DNA from: Candidatus Polarisedimenticola svalbardensis
GTDB lineage: Bacteria > Acidobacteriota > Polarisedimenticolia > Polarisedimenticolales > Polarisedimenticolaceae
Assembly: GCA_014764515.1 (NCBI GenBank)
Contig: JACXWD010000034.1
Coordinates: 1-35,581 of the forward strand
Reading direction: 5' to 3'
Length of the DNA stretch: 35,581 bases
Positions 23,619 through 31,465 of this stretch are shown piece by piece. Position 1 is the first letter of the stretch; every line of letters starts with the position of its first letter. The notes below the pieces were generated by a model, which ran no database searches, was not told where the DNA came from, and saw only the letters and a list, made by a program, of their open reading frames with translations. Position numbers and translations under genes: made by a program.

Positions 23619-24422
23619 GTGAACACGAAGCTCTTGTGGGTATTTGCGGTCGTTCTGACCTTGTTCTCTGCGGTTTATCAGCGCATGACCGGGCCGACCT
23701 ACCCGGTGCGTGTGGCGGCGGAGATCGCCGGGCAGGCGGTCAGCGCCAAGCTGCTGACCTCCCACAGCGTATCCACCGACCTGCCGGTGACGGTGACTGC
23801 GGCGGACGAGAGCATCACAGGCAAGGTGGTTTTTCGTCGCCTGGGATCGGGTGACGACTGGACCGCGGTTCCGATGAACCGTGACGGGGAGCAACTGACC
23901 GCGTCCCTGCCGAAGCAACTATCGGCCGGGAAGCTGGAGTACAGCGTCATGCTGGAGTCCGGCGGAGAGCAGTTGCAGCTTTCCGGAGTGGAAGCCGTAG
24001 TGGCCCGGTTCAAGGGCGACGTCCCGGCGGCTGTTCTGATTCCCCATATCTTCCTGATGTTCTTCGCCATGGTGTGGGCCAACCGTGCCGCCCTGGAGGC
24101 GCTGGTCAAGGGGAACAACCTGGTCCGCCAGTCCACCTGGGCGCTGCTTCTACTGGTGGTGGGCGGACTGATCCTGGGTCCGATCGTGCAGAAGTACGCC
24201 TTCGGGGCGTACTGGACCGGCTGGCCGTTCGGTGGAGACCTCACCGACAACAAACTGGCGGTGGCGGTACTGGCCTGGGCGTTCGCCGCCTGGAGAGTTC
24301 GCACCGGATCCCGGTGGCCGGCGGTGGTGGCGGCGATCATCCTCCTGGCGATGTACATGATCCCCCACAGCGCCCTCGGTTCGACCCTGGACTACGAGAC
24401 CATGCAGACGGTGACCGGATGA
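23619..24422 (+). CDS. Membrane protein of unknown function, five predicted segments
   Basis: I do not recognise a named family. From the GTG start (preceded by GGGAGGAGG, ideal ribosome-binding site) the protein has 267 aa. An N-terminal membrane segment (about 5-20) is followed by an extracytoplasmic beta-rich domain of about 120 residues (about 28-145, ending near ARFKGDVPAAV). Then come four membrane helices (about 147-170, 180-200, 220-235, 242-262). A conserved-looking loop FGAYWTGWPFGGDLTDNK sits between helices 3 and 4 and contains aromatic, Gly and acidic residues that could bind a ligand. It follows dnaE2 by 45 bases and could be cotranscribed, but nothing links it to mutagenesis. 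Confidence 0.75.
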   Translation: MNTKLLWVFAVVLTLFSAVYQRMTGPTYPVRVAAEIAGQAVSAKLLTSHSVSTDLPVTVTAADESITGKVVFRRLGSGDDWTAVPMNRDGEQLTASLPKQLSAGKLEYSVMLESGGEQLQLSGVEAVVARFKGDVPAAVLIPHIFLMFFAMVWANRAALEALVKGNNLVRQSTWALLLLVVGGLILGPIVQKYAFGAYWTGWPFGGDLTDNKLAVAVLAWAFAAWRVRTGSRWPAVVAAIILLAMYMIPHSALGSTLDYETMQTVTG

Positions 24423-24426
24423 TGGA

Positions 24427-24464
24427 TTGAATCCGCATTGATCATGATGTATATTCATATACAT
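24427..24464 (+). promoter_or_regulatory. Autoregulatory promoter/operator of the RHH-MazF module
   Basis: TTGAAT (24427-24432) and TATATT (24450-24455) are 17 bp apart. The -10 lies within the perfect palindrome ATGTATATTCATATACAT (24447-24464, 8-bp arms around TC), which runs into the start codon at 24463. The antitoxin dimer bound here would cover both the -10 and the start. The predicted transcript begins at or next to the ATG, so it should be leaderless. Confidence 0.65.
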
Positions 24465-24696
24465 GAAATCGATACAGATCACCTTCGACGAATCACTCCT
24501 GGCCGCCCTGGACGCCACCGAAGAAGTTAAAAAAGATGGCCGTTCCGCCGTCATGCGGAGAGCCGTCCAGATGTACCTGAAGCGGCGACGCAAGTGGGAA
24601 ATCGCTGAACGGTACCGCAAAGCCTATGTTGCCGACGGCGGCTCCCTGGAAGGATTCGAGGGTTGGGAGGATCAGGGCGCATGGCCGGACGAGTAA
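24463..24696 (+). CDS. Ribbon-helix-helix antitoxin (MazE-type partner of MazF)
   Basis: This 77-aa protein begins with the RHH DNA-binding fold (MKSIQITFDESLLAALDATEE, then the helix GRSAVMRRAVQMYLKRRR). An acidic, aromatic C-terminal tail (SLEGFEGWEDQGAWPDE) is of the kind that wraps over and inhibits a MazF toxin. It should neutralise the downstream endoribonuclease and repress the operon through the palindrome that overlaps its own start codon. Its 3' end overlaps mazF by 16 bases. No Shine-Dalgarno precedes the ATG. Confidence 0.88.
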   Translation: MKSIQITFDESLLAALDATEEVKKDGRSAVMRRAVQMYLKRRRKWEIAERYRKAYVADGGSLEGFEGWEDQGAWPDE

Positions 24697-25007
24697 GCCG
24701 GGGCGAGATCTGGATGTATGAGTTCAGCCGCCCGGACAAACGCCGTCCGGTCCTGGTCCTGACCCGCCAGGAGGTCATCGGCTTCCTGAACACGGTAATG
24801 GTCGCGCCGATTACCTCCACCCTGCGAGGCTCCCCTGGCGAAGTGACAGTCGGCTTTGCCGAAGGGCTGAAGCACGATTCGGCCGTGAACCTGGATCACG
24901 TCCAGACCGTGCAGCAGAACCGGCTCCACAAATACGTCGGCTCGCTGTCCGGTGAAAAGATGAACGAGGTCTGCCAGGCGCTGGCTATCGCAGCCGGTTG
25001 TTCCTGA
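24681..25007 (+). CDS. mazF: MazF/PemK-type endoribonuclease toxin
   Basis: This 108-aa toxin cleaves RNA at short single-stranded sequences and arrests growth when its antitoxin is lost. Family features: N-terminal RVSRGEIWMYEF, then KRRPVLVLTR, the strand VMVAPITSTLRGSP, the substrate-loop region and VNLDHVQTVQQNRL near the C-terminal third. Length is typical. I chose ATG 24681 (MAGRVSRGEIW) with GGGAGG 10 bases upstream; an ATG six codons earlier would add MGGSGR with no benefit. It overlaps the antitoxin gene, as in most type II modules. Confidence 0.92.
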   Translation: MAGRVSRGEIWMYEFSRPDKRRPVLVLTRQEVIGFLNTVMVAPITSTLRGSPGEVTVGFAEGLKHDSAVNLDHVQTVQQNRLHKYVGSLSGEKMNEVCQALAIAAGCS

Positions 25008-25062
25008 TTCCACGCATCGGCTGTACCATACCGATACCAACTGGAACAGGGAGGCTGCGATC

Positions 25063-25473
25063 ATGAAAAAATCCATCATCATCCTGAGCATGCTGATTGC
25101 CGTGCTGTCTTTTGCCGGCTGCGGCGGCGGCGAACCGGTGGAGGAGGCCGCTCCCGAACCGGAACCGGTAGTCCCGCTGACTGCCGAGGAACTGGAGCAG
25201 GTACAGGTCCTGGTGGAGGACAACATCTGCACCGAGTGCCACGGTGAGAACCTTGAGGGGACCGAGACCGGCCCTGCTCTCGCCGCCGTCCGGCAGTACT
25301 GGACCAAAGATCTGCTGATCAAGTACATCTACAATCCGGAATTCTTCATGGTCTCTCATCCGGAGGTGAAGCGCCGGAACCCGGGATTCGACATCGACAT
25401 GCCGCCCTACACCGACCTGTCCGAGGACGAACGCCGGCTGCTGGCCCGGTGGGTGTTGCAGCAGAGTGAGTGA
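25063..25473 (+). CDS. Monohaem cytochrome c lipoprotein
   Basis: This 136-aa protein has a lipoprotein signal (lipobox SFAGC, lipidated C20), a Gly/Glu/Pro-rich linker and a small class I cytochrome c domain. The haem site is CTECH (C56, C59, H60) and the likely distal ligand is M113 in DIDMPPY. It would carry electrons on the periplasmic face of a membrane. GGGAGG lies nine bases before the ATG, and a weak promoter (TTCCTG-17-TACCAT) may precede it. The end overlaps the next gene by eight bases, so the two are probably co-translated. Confidence 0.9.
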   Translation: MKKSIIILSMLIAVLSFAGCGGGEPVEEAAPEPEPVVPLTAEELEQVQVLVEDNICTECHGENLEGTETGPALAAVRQYWTKDLLIKYIYNPEFFMVSHPEVKRRNPGFDIDMPPYTDLSEDERRLLARWVLQQSE

Positions 25474-26584
25474 CCGGGCCGGCAAGCTCGGGAAGAAGAT
25501 CCACGATGACATGGCCGTACTGGTGCGGGAAATTCTGTCCCGCAAACCGGGCGGACACCTGGTTGATCCGACGCTCCACGAGGTGATCCTGGAACTCGTG
25601 GTTTCCCTGAATGACGCCGAGGATTCGGCTGCCTGTTTTGCCGACGTCCTGACCCGCCACATCGATCGTGTTCTGGATGACGCCATCCAGCATGTCGCCA
25701 TGTTCCGGCCGGGGAGGACGTTCTGCCATCGATGCGGAGGCCCTGAATGCGAACATGCCGAGCCGCCGTCATCACGGCACGTGTTTGCCGGTTACAGACC
25801 GACCGGTACGCCGGTCTGGAAGGATTTCGCCCAGCAATGTCTGGAGGAACGCCACGAACAGGTAGACCGGCTTTATGACGACAAGCCGGCATTCCTGACC
25901 CTGGTGCGGGACCCTGAGGCGTTGCGCCGGGACCTGCTGGAGGCGTTCCGCGCCAAAGGGTACCGGCTTCACGGCCAGGTCACCGCCGGGTTCTATACGG
26001 TTCCCGGAAAAGTGACTGAAGGGCGGGCGGTGCTGGCGCTGACCTTCCAGGTCGCCTCCGCCGCAGGAGCCGGAGGGAAGAAAAGCTTTGGCCTGAACAT
26101 CCTGGGCCGGACGCCGGAGGAAGGACTGTTCCCGTGGCGCAGGCCGGTGCAGTGGGCCCAGTCCGCACTGGCGACACTGGGTCGCGGCAGGCAGGACGAT
26201 CTCGACGGTCGCATCGAGGGGATTCTGAACGGCCTTGCAAGAAGGTTGCAGCAGGAACAGCGATCCCGGTCTCGCCGCACCCGTCATGCCGGCCAGCGCC
26301 ATGATGCAGGGGACCGCCCCACCCGCAAGGCTCTGGAAGATCTGGAAGCTGCAGGCAGCGACGATTTCTACCTGGACGAACGCAACGGGACCCTGGTGGT
26401 ACTGGGGCAGCGAGGCCGTACCCACTTCTTCAGCGCCGACGGCCGGCTGGTGAGCAGCGTGCGCTACAGTCGAGAGGGGATCGGCGGCAAGCTCAAGAAC
26501 GGCTTGTGGCGCAGGGCTGCCGGTGAGGAAATCGAAACGGTGCGCAAGCAGGTTTCCGCTAGGGCCGACGCTTCCGGTTCCTGA
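25466..26584 (+). CDS. Conserved-looking hypothetical protein, 372 aa, with Cys/His cluster
   Basis: I do not recognise a family. The protein starts at a GTG overlapping the cytochrome gene by eight bases. It has a helical N-terminal region (1-80), a possible zinc-binding cluster C87-x2-C90-x4-C95-x-H97, and a central alpha/beta region (about 105-250). A basic, Arg-rich, low-complexity stretch (about 255-285) and a C-terminal beta-rich piece (about 295-345, with FYLDERNGTLVVLGQRGRTHFF) follow. There is no signal peptide, so it is cytoplasmic, unlike its coupled neighbour. The 3' end overlaps the convergent rarA gene by 26 bases. Role unknown; nucleic-acid binding is possible from the zinc cluster and basic segment, but that is a guess. 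Confidence 0.72.
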   Translation: MSDRAGKLGKKIHDDMAVLVREILSRKPGGHLVDPTLHEVILELVVSLNDAEDSAACFADVLTRHIDRVLDDAIQHVAMFRPGRTFCHRCGGPECEHAEPPSSRHVFAGYRPTGTPVWKDFAQQCLEERHEQVDRLYDDKPAFLTLVRDPEALRRDLLEAFRAKGYRLHGQVTAGFYTVPGKVTEGRAVLALTFQVASAAGAGGKKSFGLNILGRTPEEGLFPWRRPVQWAQSALATLGRGRQDDLDGRIEGILNGLARRLQQEQRSRSRRTRHAGQRHDAGDRPTRKALEDLEAAGSDDFYLDERNGTLVVLGQRGRTHFFSADGRLVSSVRYSREGIGGKLKNGLWRRAAGEEIETVRKQVSARADASGS

Positions 26585-27866
26585 GCGCCTGCAGTCGTTC
26601 CGAAAGCAGTTTCTCCATACCCCGTTCCGTCGGTTCGTAGAACGTCGAACCGCGCAGGCGGTCCGGCAGACAGTCGAGATCGGCCACGCCGCCCGGTTCG
26701 TCGTGGGCATAACGGTACCCTTCGCCGTAACCTTCCGCCTTCATGAGCCGGGTCGGGGCGTTACGGATCGCCATCGGCACCGGATCGGTGGCGCCGCTCC
26801 GGATCACCTTGCGGACCTTCTTCCAGCCGGCGTAAAGGGCGTTGGATTTCGGCGCCAGCGCGTTGAACACGGCAGCCTGGGCAAGGGCCAGGTCGGACTC
26901 CGGTCTTCCGACGAACCGGACAGCATCCTTGGCGGCCAGCGCCAGTGTCAGTGCCCTGGGGTCGGCCAGTCCGACGTCTTCACTGGCGAACCGGACGATC
27001 CGTCGGGCGAGATAGAGCGGGTCTTCTCCAGCCTCCAGCATGCGGGCCAGCCAGTACATCGTTGCATCCGCGTCGGAGTTCCTCATCGACTTGTGCAGGG
27101 CGCTGATCAGGTTGAAATGTTCTTCCCCCTGTTTGTCGTAGTACAGCGCCTGATTCTGGATCGTCTCTTCCAGCAGGGCCCGGTCCAGCTTGCCCCCTTC
27201 CCCTGCGGTGGACGCCATGAACTCCAGAACGTTGAGGGCAAAGCGGGCATCGCCCTGGCTGGATCCGGCCAGGGCCTCCAGAACGCCTTCTTCCGCCTGA
27301 AGGTTCATCCTTCCCAGCCCCTTGTCTCTGTCCTTCAGGGCGCTCTCAAGCACGCCGTACAACGCCTCGTCGGAGATCCGTTCCAGGCGGTAGACCCGGG
27401 TTCGGGACAACAGGGCGGCGTTGACTTCAAATGACGGGTTTTCCGTCGTTGCACCGATCAGGACGATCGCTCCCGATTCCACATGAGGCAGCAAGGCGTC
27501 CTGCTGGGCCTTGTTGAAGCGGTGAATCTCGTCCAGGAAAAGGATGGTGCGGCGACCGGCGGTCCGGTCGGCCTCGGCACGGGCCAGCGCTTCACGGAGG
27601 TCCTTCAGGCCGGCCATGACCGCCGACATCGGAACGAAGTTCGCCCTGGTATGGGAGGCTATGATCCTTGCCAGCGTGGTCTTGCCCGACCCGGGCGGAC
27701 CCCACAGCACGATGGAGCCGAGGTCATCCCGGCGTATCGCCTTGTGGAGAGGGGAGGACGGGCCGACCACGCTGTCCTGCCCTGCCATTTCCTCCAGCGA
27801 AGCCGGCCGCATACGATCCGCCAGCGGTGCACTGCCGGATTCGAACAGTCCCTTGTCACTGGCCAT
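26559..27866 (-). CDS. rarA: Replication-associated recombination protein RarA (MgsA), AAA+ ATPase
   Basis: RarA is a clamp-loader-like ATPase acting at stalled replication forks with SSB. From the ATG at 27866 (preceded by GAGG) the protein has 435 aa, the normal length. Walker A is GPPGSGKT (56-63, K62), Walker B TILFLDEIHRF (D112/E113), sensor 1 GATTENPS, and an arginine-finger region NAALLSRTRVY. The C-terminal tetramerisation domain includes the MYWLARMLEAGEDPLYLARR and DVGLADP stretches diagnostic for RarA. A frame open to a TTG at 27923 would add 19 residues running through the upstream gene's terminator, so it is rejected. It converges on the 372-aa gene. Confidence 0.95.
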   Translation of the reverse strand: MASDKGLFESGSAPLADRMRPASLEEMAGQDSVVGPSSPLHKAIRRDDLGSIVLWGPPGSGKTTLARIIASHTRANFVPMSAVMAGLKDLREALARAEADRTAGRRTILFLDEIHRFNKAQQDALLPHVESGAIVLIGATTENPSFEVNAALLSRTRVYRLERISDEALYGVLESALKDRDKGLGRMNLQAEEGVLEALAGSSQGDARFALNVLEFMASTAGEGGKLDRALLEETIQNQALYYDKQGEEHFNLISALHKSMRNSDADATMYWLARMLEAGEDPLYLARRIVRFASEDVGLADPRALTLALAAKDAVRFVGRPESDLALAQAAVFNALAPKSNALYAGWKKVRKVIRSGATDPVPMAIRNAPTRLMKAEGYGEGYRYAHDEPGGVADLDCLPDRLRGSTFYEPTERGMEKLLSERLQALRNRKRRP

Positions 27867-27880
27867 GATGAGGTCCTCAA

Positions 27881-27907
27881 AAGAAAAAAGGCGACCGGTC
27901 GGCCGCC
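27881..27907 (-). terminator. Intrinsic terminator of the 27935-28432 gene
   Basis: On the minus strand GGCGGCC and GGTCGCC form a 7-bp stem (one G-U pair) around the loop GACC, directly followed by TTTTTTCTT. It lies 28 bases after the stop of the secreted-protein gene and just before the ribosome-binding site of rarA. Confidence 0.8.
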
Positions 27908-27934
27908 TCGATTCGTTCGTCAAGTGCGGACGGA

Positions 27935-28432
27935 TCAGAACGGCGTTGCGCTGTCCGCACCTTCCTCTGAAGTGTCTTCAAAAATCGCCCAGGTCAGAAC
28001 GGCGATGGTTGCGCCGATGCCGATCTTGCCCCACATCGGGAGCTCACTGGCGGTGGTCTGGGCAGGAGCCAGTTCGACGGCTGTGCTGATCACTATGGAG
28101 ACGGGGGCGTTCTCACCGTCGGCCAGAGTGATGTTCTCCGCCGTAAGGAACCCGACATCGCCACGCTGGGCCAGGACTGCATAGCTTCCTGCCGGAGCCG
28201 ATTCCAGCCGGAACGCACCGTACCCGTTGGTCGGTTCCGAGTTGTAGGTGGTGCCGGTCTCCTCCACGCCGAGTCGCACCACGACCCCTTCAATTGGGGT
28301 GATGCCGTCTTCCGCCACAACCTTGCCCTGGAATACTGCTGTACCCGCCAGGCTGGTGGAAGGAACGGCAAACAGGACCAGTGTTACGGCAAGGACCGTC
28401 CCGAGAATTCGTCGTGTTCTATTGCTGTTCAT
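27935..28432 (-). CDS. Secreted carboxypeptidase-regulatory-like protein with C-terminal membrane helix
   Basis: From the ATG at 28432 (GGAG 10 bases upstream) this 165-aa protein has a signal peptide (core ILGTVLAVTLVLFAVPS, cleavage near SLA|GT). A single beta-sandwich domain of carboxypeptidase-regulatory/CnaB type follows (FQGKVVAEDGITPIEGVVVRL...GYGAFRLESAPAGSYAVLA), then a short linker, a hydrophobic helix (about 137-153) and an acidic tail. Longer in-frame starts upstream run into the promoter and are unlikely. It has its own promoter and terminator, so it is a single-gene unit. The function is unknown; it resembles the next gene in build. Confidence 0.75.
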   Translation of the reverse strand: MNSNRTRRILGTVLAVTLVLFAVPSTSLAGTAVFQGKVVAEDGITPIEGVVVRLGVEETGTTYNSEPTNGYGAFRLESAPAGSYAVLAQRGDVGFLTAENITLADGENAPVSIVISTAVELAPAQTTASELPMWGKIGIGATIAVLTWAIFEDTSEEGADSATPF

Positions 28433-28499
28433 GAAGTGAAAATCTCCAATTGATATCTTTGCCCCCATGACGGGGATACAACCGCACTCCAGCGGCCGA

Positions 28500-28528
28500 A
28501 TTGTCCCGGTATCGATTGCGGAAGTCAA
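28500..28528 (-). promoter_or_regulatory. Sigma-70 promoter of the 27935-28432 gene
   Basis: On the minus strand TTGACT (plus 28523-28528) and GACAAT (plus 28500-28505) are separated by 17 bp. The predicted start near 28493 gives a leader of about 60 bases before the ATG at 28432, and excludes the longer reading frame that begins at 28537. Confidence 0.7.
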
Positions 28529-28588
28529 CCCCGGCATGAATTAATCTGCAGCTGAATCGCCGCATCTAATGAAATTGATTTATATTTT

Positions 28589-29179
28589 TCAGGGAATGGT
28601 CGGCGAAACAGGAGCCGGAGCCGGATCCGATCCTGAGGCGATAGCCAGCAGGGCTGCGCCGGAGATGCCGGTGATGATGGCGATCCCTGCCGGGCCTCGC
28701 CAGAATTCCTTGCCGACAGCCTTGCGGGACAGTCGCGCCACACCTTCTACCGGAGAATCGCTGCCCTGGAAACTTCGGACCGTACCGGTGCGGTCATCCT
28801 CATACGGCTCCAGCGCCAGGCTCACAACGACCTTGCCGGAGGGCGGAACCACCACCACCTGACTGGCGACATAAAGTTTGCCGTCCAGCTCCACGGCCAG
28901 GTCAAAGTAGCCGTAGGGGATGCCGACGATGGTCACCGTCCCTTTCTGTTTGGCCGGTTCGGATCGGAACACCTGCTTGGAATCGATATGGTAGGCGGTG
29001 AGCACCGTCCCTTCCGGAGAGCCGCCTTGTCCGCGGATCTGGATCTTCGCTTCGATGGTGCCCCTGCCGGCAGGTTCAGTACTCGCGGCCCCATCCTGGG
29101 CCATGGCGGGGAGCAGGCTGATCAGCATGACAGCCAGGCTGAGGACGGCGATCCGGGATATTTGAGCTCTATGTGACAT
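28589..29179 (-). CDS. Secreted protein with beta domain and C-terminal membrane helix, unknown role
   Basis: This 196-aa protein has a signal peptide (core IAVLSLAVMLISLLPA, cleavage near AMA|QD). A beta-rich domain (about 40-130: GTIEAKIQIRGQGGSPEGTV...GKVVVSLALEP) looks like a carboxypeptidase-regulatory or transthyretin-like fold. A charged linker, one hydrophobic helix (about 165-182, with IAIITGISGAALLAIA) and a Pro/Ala tail complete it. The architecture matches the neighbouring 165-aa protein, although sequence similarity is low. It is divergent from the small membrane gene at 29277. The upstream region contains the small inverted repeat ACAAT-N5-ATTGT. No enzyme motif is seen. Confidence 0.7.
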   Translation of the reverse strand: MSHRAQISRIAVLSLAVMLISLLPAMAQDGAASTEPAGRGTIEAKIQIRGQGGSPEGTVLTAYHIDSKQVFRSEPAKQKGTVTIVGIPYGYFDLAVELDGKLYVASQVVVVPPSGKVVVSLALEPYEDDRTGTVRSFQGSDSPVEGVARLSRKAVGKEFWRGPAGIAIITGISGAALLAIASGSDPAPAPVSPTIP

Positions 29180-29276
29180 TTTTAATCTTGACCCCTAAAA
29201 GTCCAACAATGTAAAATTGTCATAACAGGTTAGCAGCCCGGACGGACTTATGCGAGGGCGAACCTAGGGGAGCATT

Positions 29277-29579
29277 ATGTCAAAAACGCAAACGTCCGGC
29301 GATTCTCTAACTGCCCCACCTCCTCTGAGCCGAAGAAGAAGCCGACCGATTCCGGTGAAACGCAGCCGTCGTGCCCGGTTGCGAATCGGTTTTTTTCTCG
29401 CCACGGCGATCTGGGGATTCATTTTGGGAGCCGGGTTCCTGGCCGTGGGTATGAGCCTTTCAAATGTCTCAATACCAAGAGACGGCTCCACCGTCGGCCT
29501 GCTGGGAGCAGGGATCCTTTTTGCGGTTGTCGGCGGTCTTCTCGCTTCCAAGGCGTATCGCGAATCAAGGAACCGGTGA
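29277..29579 (+). CDS. Small two-helix membrane protein (100 aa)
   Basis: The ATG follows AGGGGAG, a good ribosome-binding site. The first 35 residues are polar and rich in Arg, Ser and Pro (SRRRSRPIPVKRSRR). Two hydrophobic helices follow (about 36-58 and 73-90) and then a short basic tail. By the positive-inside rule both ends are cytoplasmic. No family is recognised. It stands alone between two oppositely oriented units, and the 3' end comes within nine bases of the convergent glycosyltransferase gene. Confidence 0.65.
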   Translation: MSKTQTSGDSLTAPPPLSRRRSRPIPVKRSRRARLRIGFFLATAIWGFILGAGFLAVGMSLSNVSIPRDGSTVGLLGAGILFAVVGGLLASKAYRESRNR

Positions 29580-29587
29580 AATCGTAG

Positions 29588-30292
29588 CTACATTCCCAAC
29601 AAGCCGTACTTGACGATGCAGCGCAGCGCGCTGAAACCGTCCCGCCAGTTGATCTTCTTGCCTTCTTCATAGGTTCTGCCGGAATATCCGATCCCAACCT
29701 CGTACATCCGGAGTTTTTTGCGGGCCAGCTTGGCGGTGATTTCCGGTTCGATGCCGAACCGGTTCTCCTCCAGCCGGATGCCGGACAGCGCTTCGGCGGT
29801 GAACACCTTGTAGCAGGTTTCTATATCCGTGAAATTCAGGTTGGTCGCCATGTTGGAGAGCAATGTGATCAGCCGGTTTCCGATCATATGCCAGAAGAAC
29901 AGAACCCGGTGGGCATCGCTCCCGGCAAATCTCGAGCCGTAAACCACATCCGCCCTCCCTTCCAGGATCGGGGCAAGCAGTTTCGGGTATTCCCTCGGGT
30001 CGTACTCCAGGTCGGCATCCTGCACCAGGAGCAGGTCGCCCCGGGCCTCGGTGAACGCCCTTCGCAGGGCAGCTCCCTTACCCTGATTGACCGGCTGGTG
30101 AAACAGGTGGATCCTGGGATCTGCTTCGAACGTGTTCAGCACCGCTGCGGTGCCGTCTGTGGAGGCGTCGTTGACTACTACCAGCTCCCGTTCCATGCCC
30201 TCGGGAAGAGGCGCGGCCAGCACGGTCTCTATCAGTCTGCCCGCGAGTTCCGCCTCGTTGTAGACCGGGATGATGATCGATAGCTTGGTCAC
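29588..30292 (-). CDS. Family 2 glycosyltransferase, DPM1-like
   Basis: This 234-aa GT-A fold enzyme is of the dolichyl/polyprenyl-phosphate mannose synthase type. Motifs: N-terminal [10 protein letters not shown], the nucleotide-binding pair [10 protein letters not shown] (41-48), the metal-binding QDADLEY (91-97), GSRF and the later [12 protein letters not shown] stretch. There is no C-terminal membrane domain, as in soluble DPM1. It would load a sugar from a nucleotide donor on a lipid carrier or on the growing polysaccharide. It is the last gene of the exopolysaccharide cluster on the minus strand, 30 bases after the TPR gene. Confidence 0.92.
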   Translation of the reverse strand: MTKLSIIIPVYNEAELAGRLIETVLAAPLPEGMERELVVVNDASTDGTAAVLNTFEADPRIHLFHQPVNQGKGAALRRAFTEARGDLLLVQDADLEYDPREYPKLLAPILEGRADVVYGSRFAGSDAHRVLFFWHMIGNRLITLLSNMATNLNFTDIETCYKVFTAEALSGIRLEENRFGIEPEITAKLARKKLRMYEVGIGYSGRTYEEGKKINWRDGFSALRCIVKYGLLGM

Positions 30293-30322
30293 ATCGAGCC
30301 TTCCTTCCGTTCCTGCCGGATG

Positions 30323-31465
30323 CTACCGGCGATAGCCTGTCAGTTCGTCTACCCTCTGTCCGGCCTTGTCATGATCCGGCTTGAGGGTCAGGATCTGGCG
30401 CCAGTAATCCAGCGCGATCCTGAAGTGCATTCTATCTTCCTCGTACCCGGCCATGTGCATCAGTAGTTTGATCCGTACCGAATCAGGGTAGCTGCCGGTA
30501 GGCTGGAATAGTCCCCGGCGCCATAGATCGGCAGCCTTATCCGAGTCACCCAGCCGGTTCCATGCATCGCCGCAGGTCAGCAGGACCGAAGAGTTGCGGC
30601 CCAACAGTTGAAGGGCGGTTTCCACATCCCGGGTCATCTCATCCCTGTTCCCGTTGACCGCATGGGATACGGCCCGGAACCCGTAGAGCAGTGCGAACTC
30701 CGGCTCCTCCGGAATAACCGGTTCCTCGGCAAAGACGGCCTGCAGTCGATCGGTGTCACCTGAAGCCAACGCCCGAGCCGCCAGGAACTGCATTATCCAG
30801 GGTCGACCCGGCCAGCGCCTCGCGGCCTCTTCCATGCGGGCCAGGGCCTCCTCGATGGCGCCCTGCGCTTCCAGGCTGCGACTCCAGGCCAGCCAGGCGT
30901 CCGGGTCGTCGGGCACGCCGGTGGATGCCATTTCTTTGCCCAGCAGTGGAAGCAGGCTCTCCAGGATACGAACGCCGGTGCGCGGATCGAACAGGAAGGT
31001 GTTCCTGGCGATGTCCAGGGCCTCTTCGACTCGGCCGCACCGGGCGAGTACAAGAGCCGACTGGCGGATCACCGGCACCGTCACAGGCGCAATTTCGGCG
31101 GCTCGCGCAGCGTGGAATGAGGCCGCCCGGGTGTCGTCAAGACTGCGGCTGACACTGAGCAGCAGGCTGGCGTATACAGCTCTCCTGCCCGCGTCCACCG
31201 GCGTCCGGCCCAGCGCCCGGCGCAGTTCCTGCAACCGGTTTCGAACCGCAGGGGAATCGTTCCCTTCTTCAAGGGCCAGCAGCGCCGTTTCCCTTGCCAG
31301 GCCTTCCACGTCCAGCGGCCTCCGCCCACGATCTACGCCCAGCCAGGTGGCTGCCAGGGCGATCATGAGTATGAACGCAGCGACTCCCGGGCCTGCCAGG
31401 GGGACCGGTCGACCGTCCTCCGCCGTCGGGCGGTGCACCAGTCTCAGTCCGTGGTTTGCGGACAT
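30323..31465 (-). CDS. TPR-repeat membrane protein of the polysaccharide locus
   Basis: From the ATG at 31465 this 380-aa protein has one N-terminal membrane helix (about 28-44) followed by an all-helical extracytoplasmic part with TPR-like repeats (for example ALDIARNTFLFDPRTG, AIEEALARMEEAARRWPG, ALDYWRQILTLKPDHD). The frame remains open upstream inside the ligase gene, but that part is Arg-rich shadow sequence, so I take the ATG just after GGGG as the start; it overlaps the ligase gene by 22 bases. TPR proteins in such loci usually help to assemble the polymerisation or export machinery. The specific partner is not known. Confidence 0.8.
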   Translation of the reverse strand: MSANHGLRLVHRPTAEDGRPVPLAGPGVAAFILMIALAATWLGVDRGRRPLDVEGLARETALLALEEGNDSPAVRNRLQELRRALGRTPVDAGRRAVYASLLLSVSRSLDDTRAASFHAARAAEIAPVTVPVIRQSALVLARCGRVEEALDIARNTFLFDPRTGVRILESLLPLLGKEMASTGVPDDPDAWLAWSRSLEAQGAIEEALARMEEAARRWPGRPWIMQFLAARALASGDTDRLQAVFAEEPVIPEEPEFALLYGFRAVSHAVNGNRDEMTRDVETALQLLGRNSSVLLTCGDAWNRLGDSDKAADLWRRGLFQPTGSYPDSVRIKLLMHMAGYEEDRMHFRIALDYWRQILTLKPDHDKAGQRVDELTGYRR

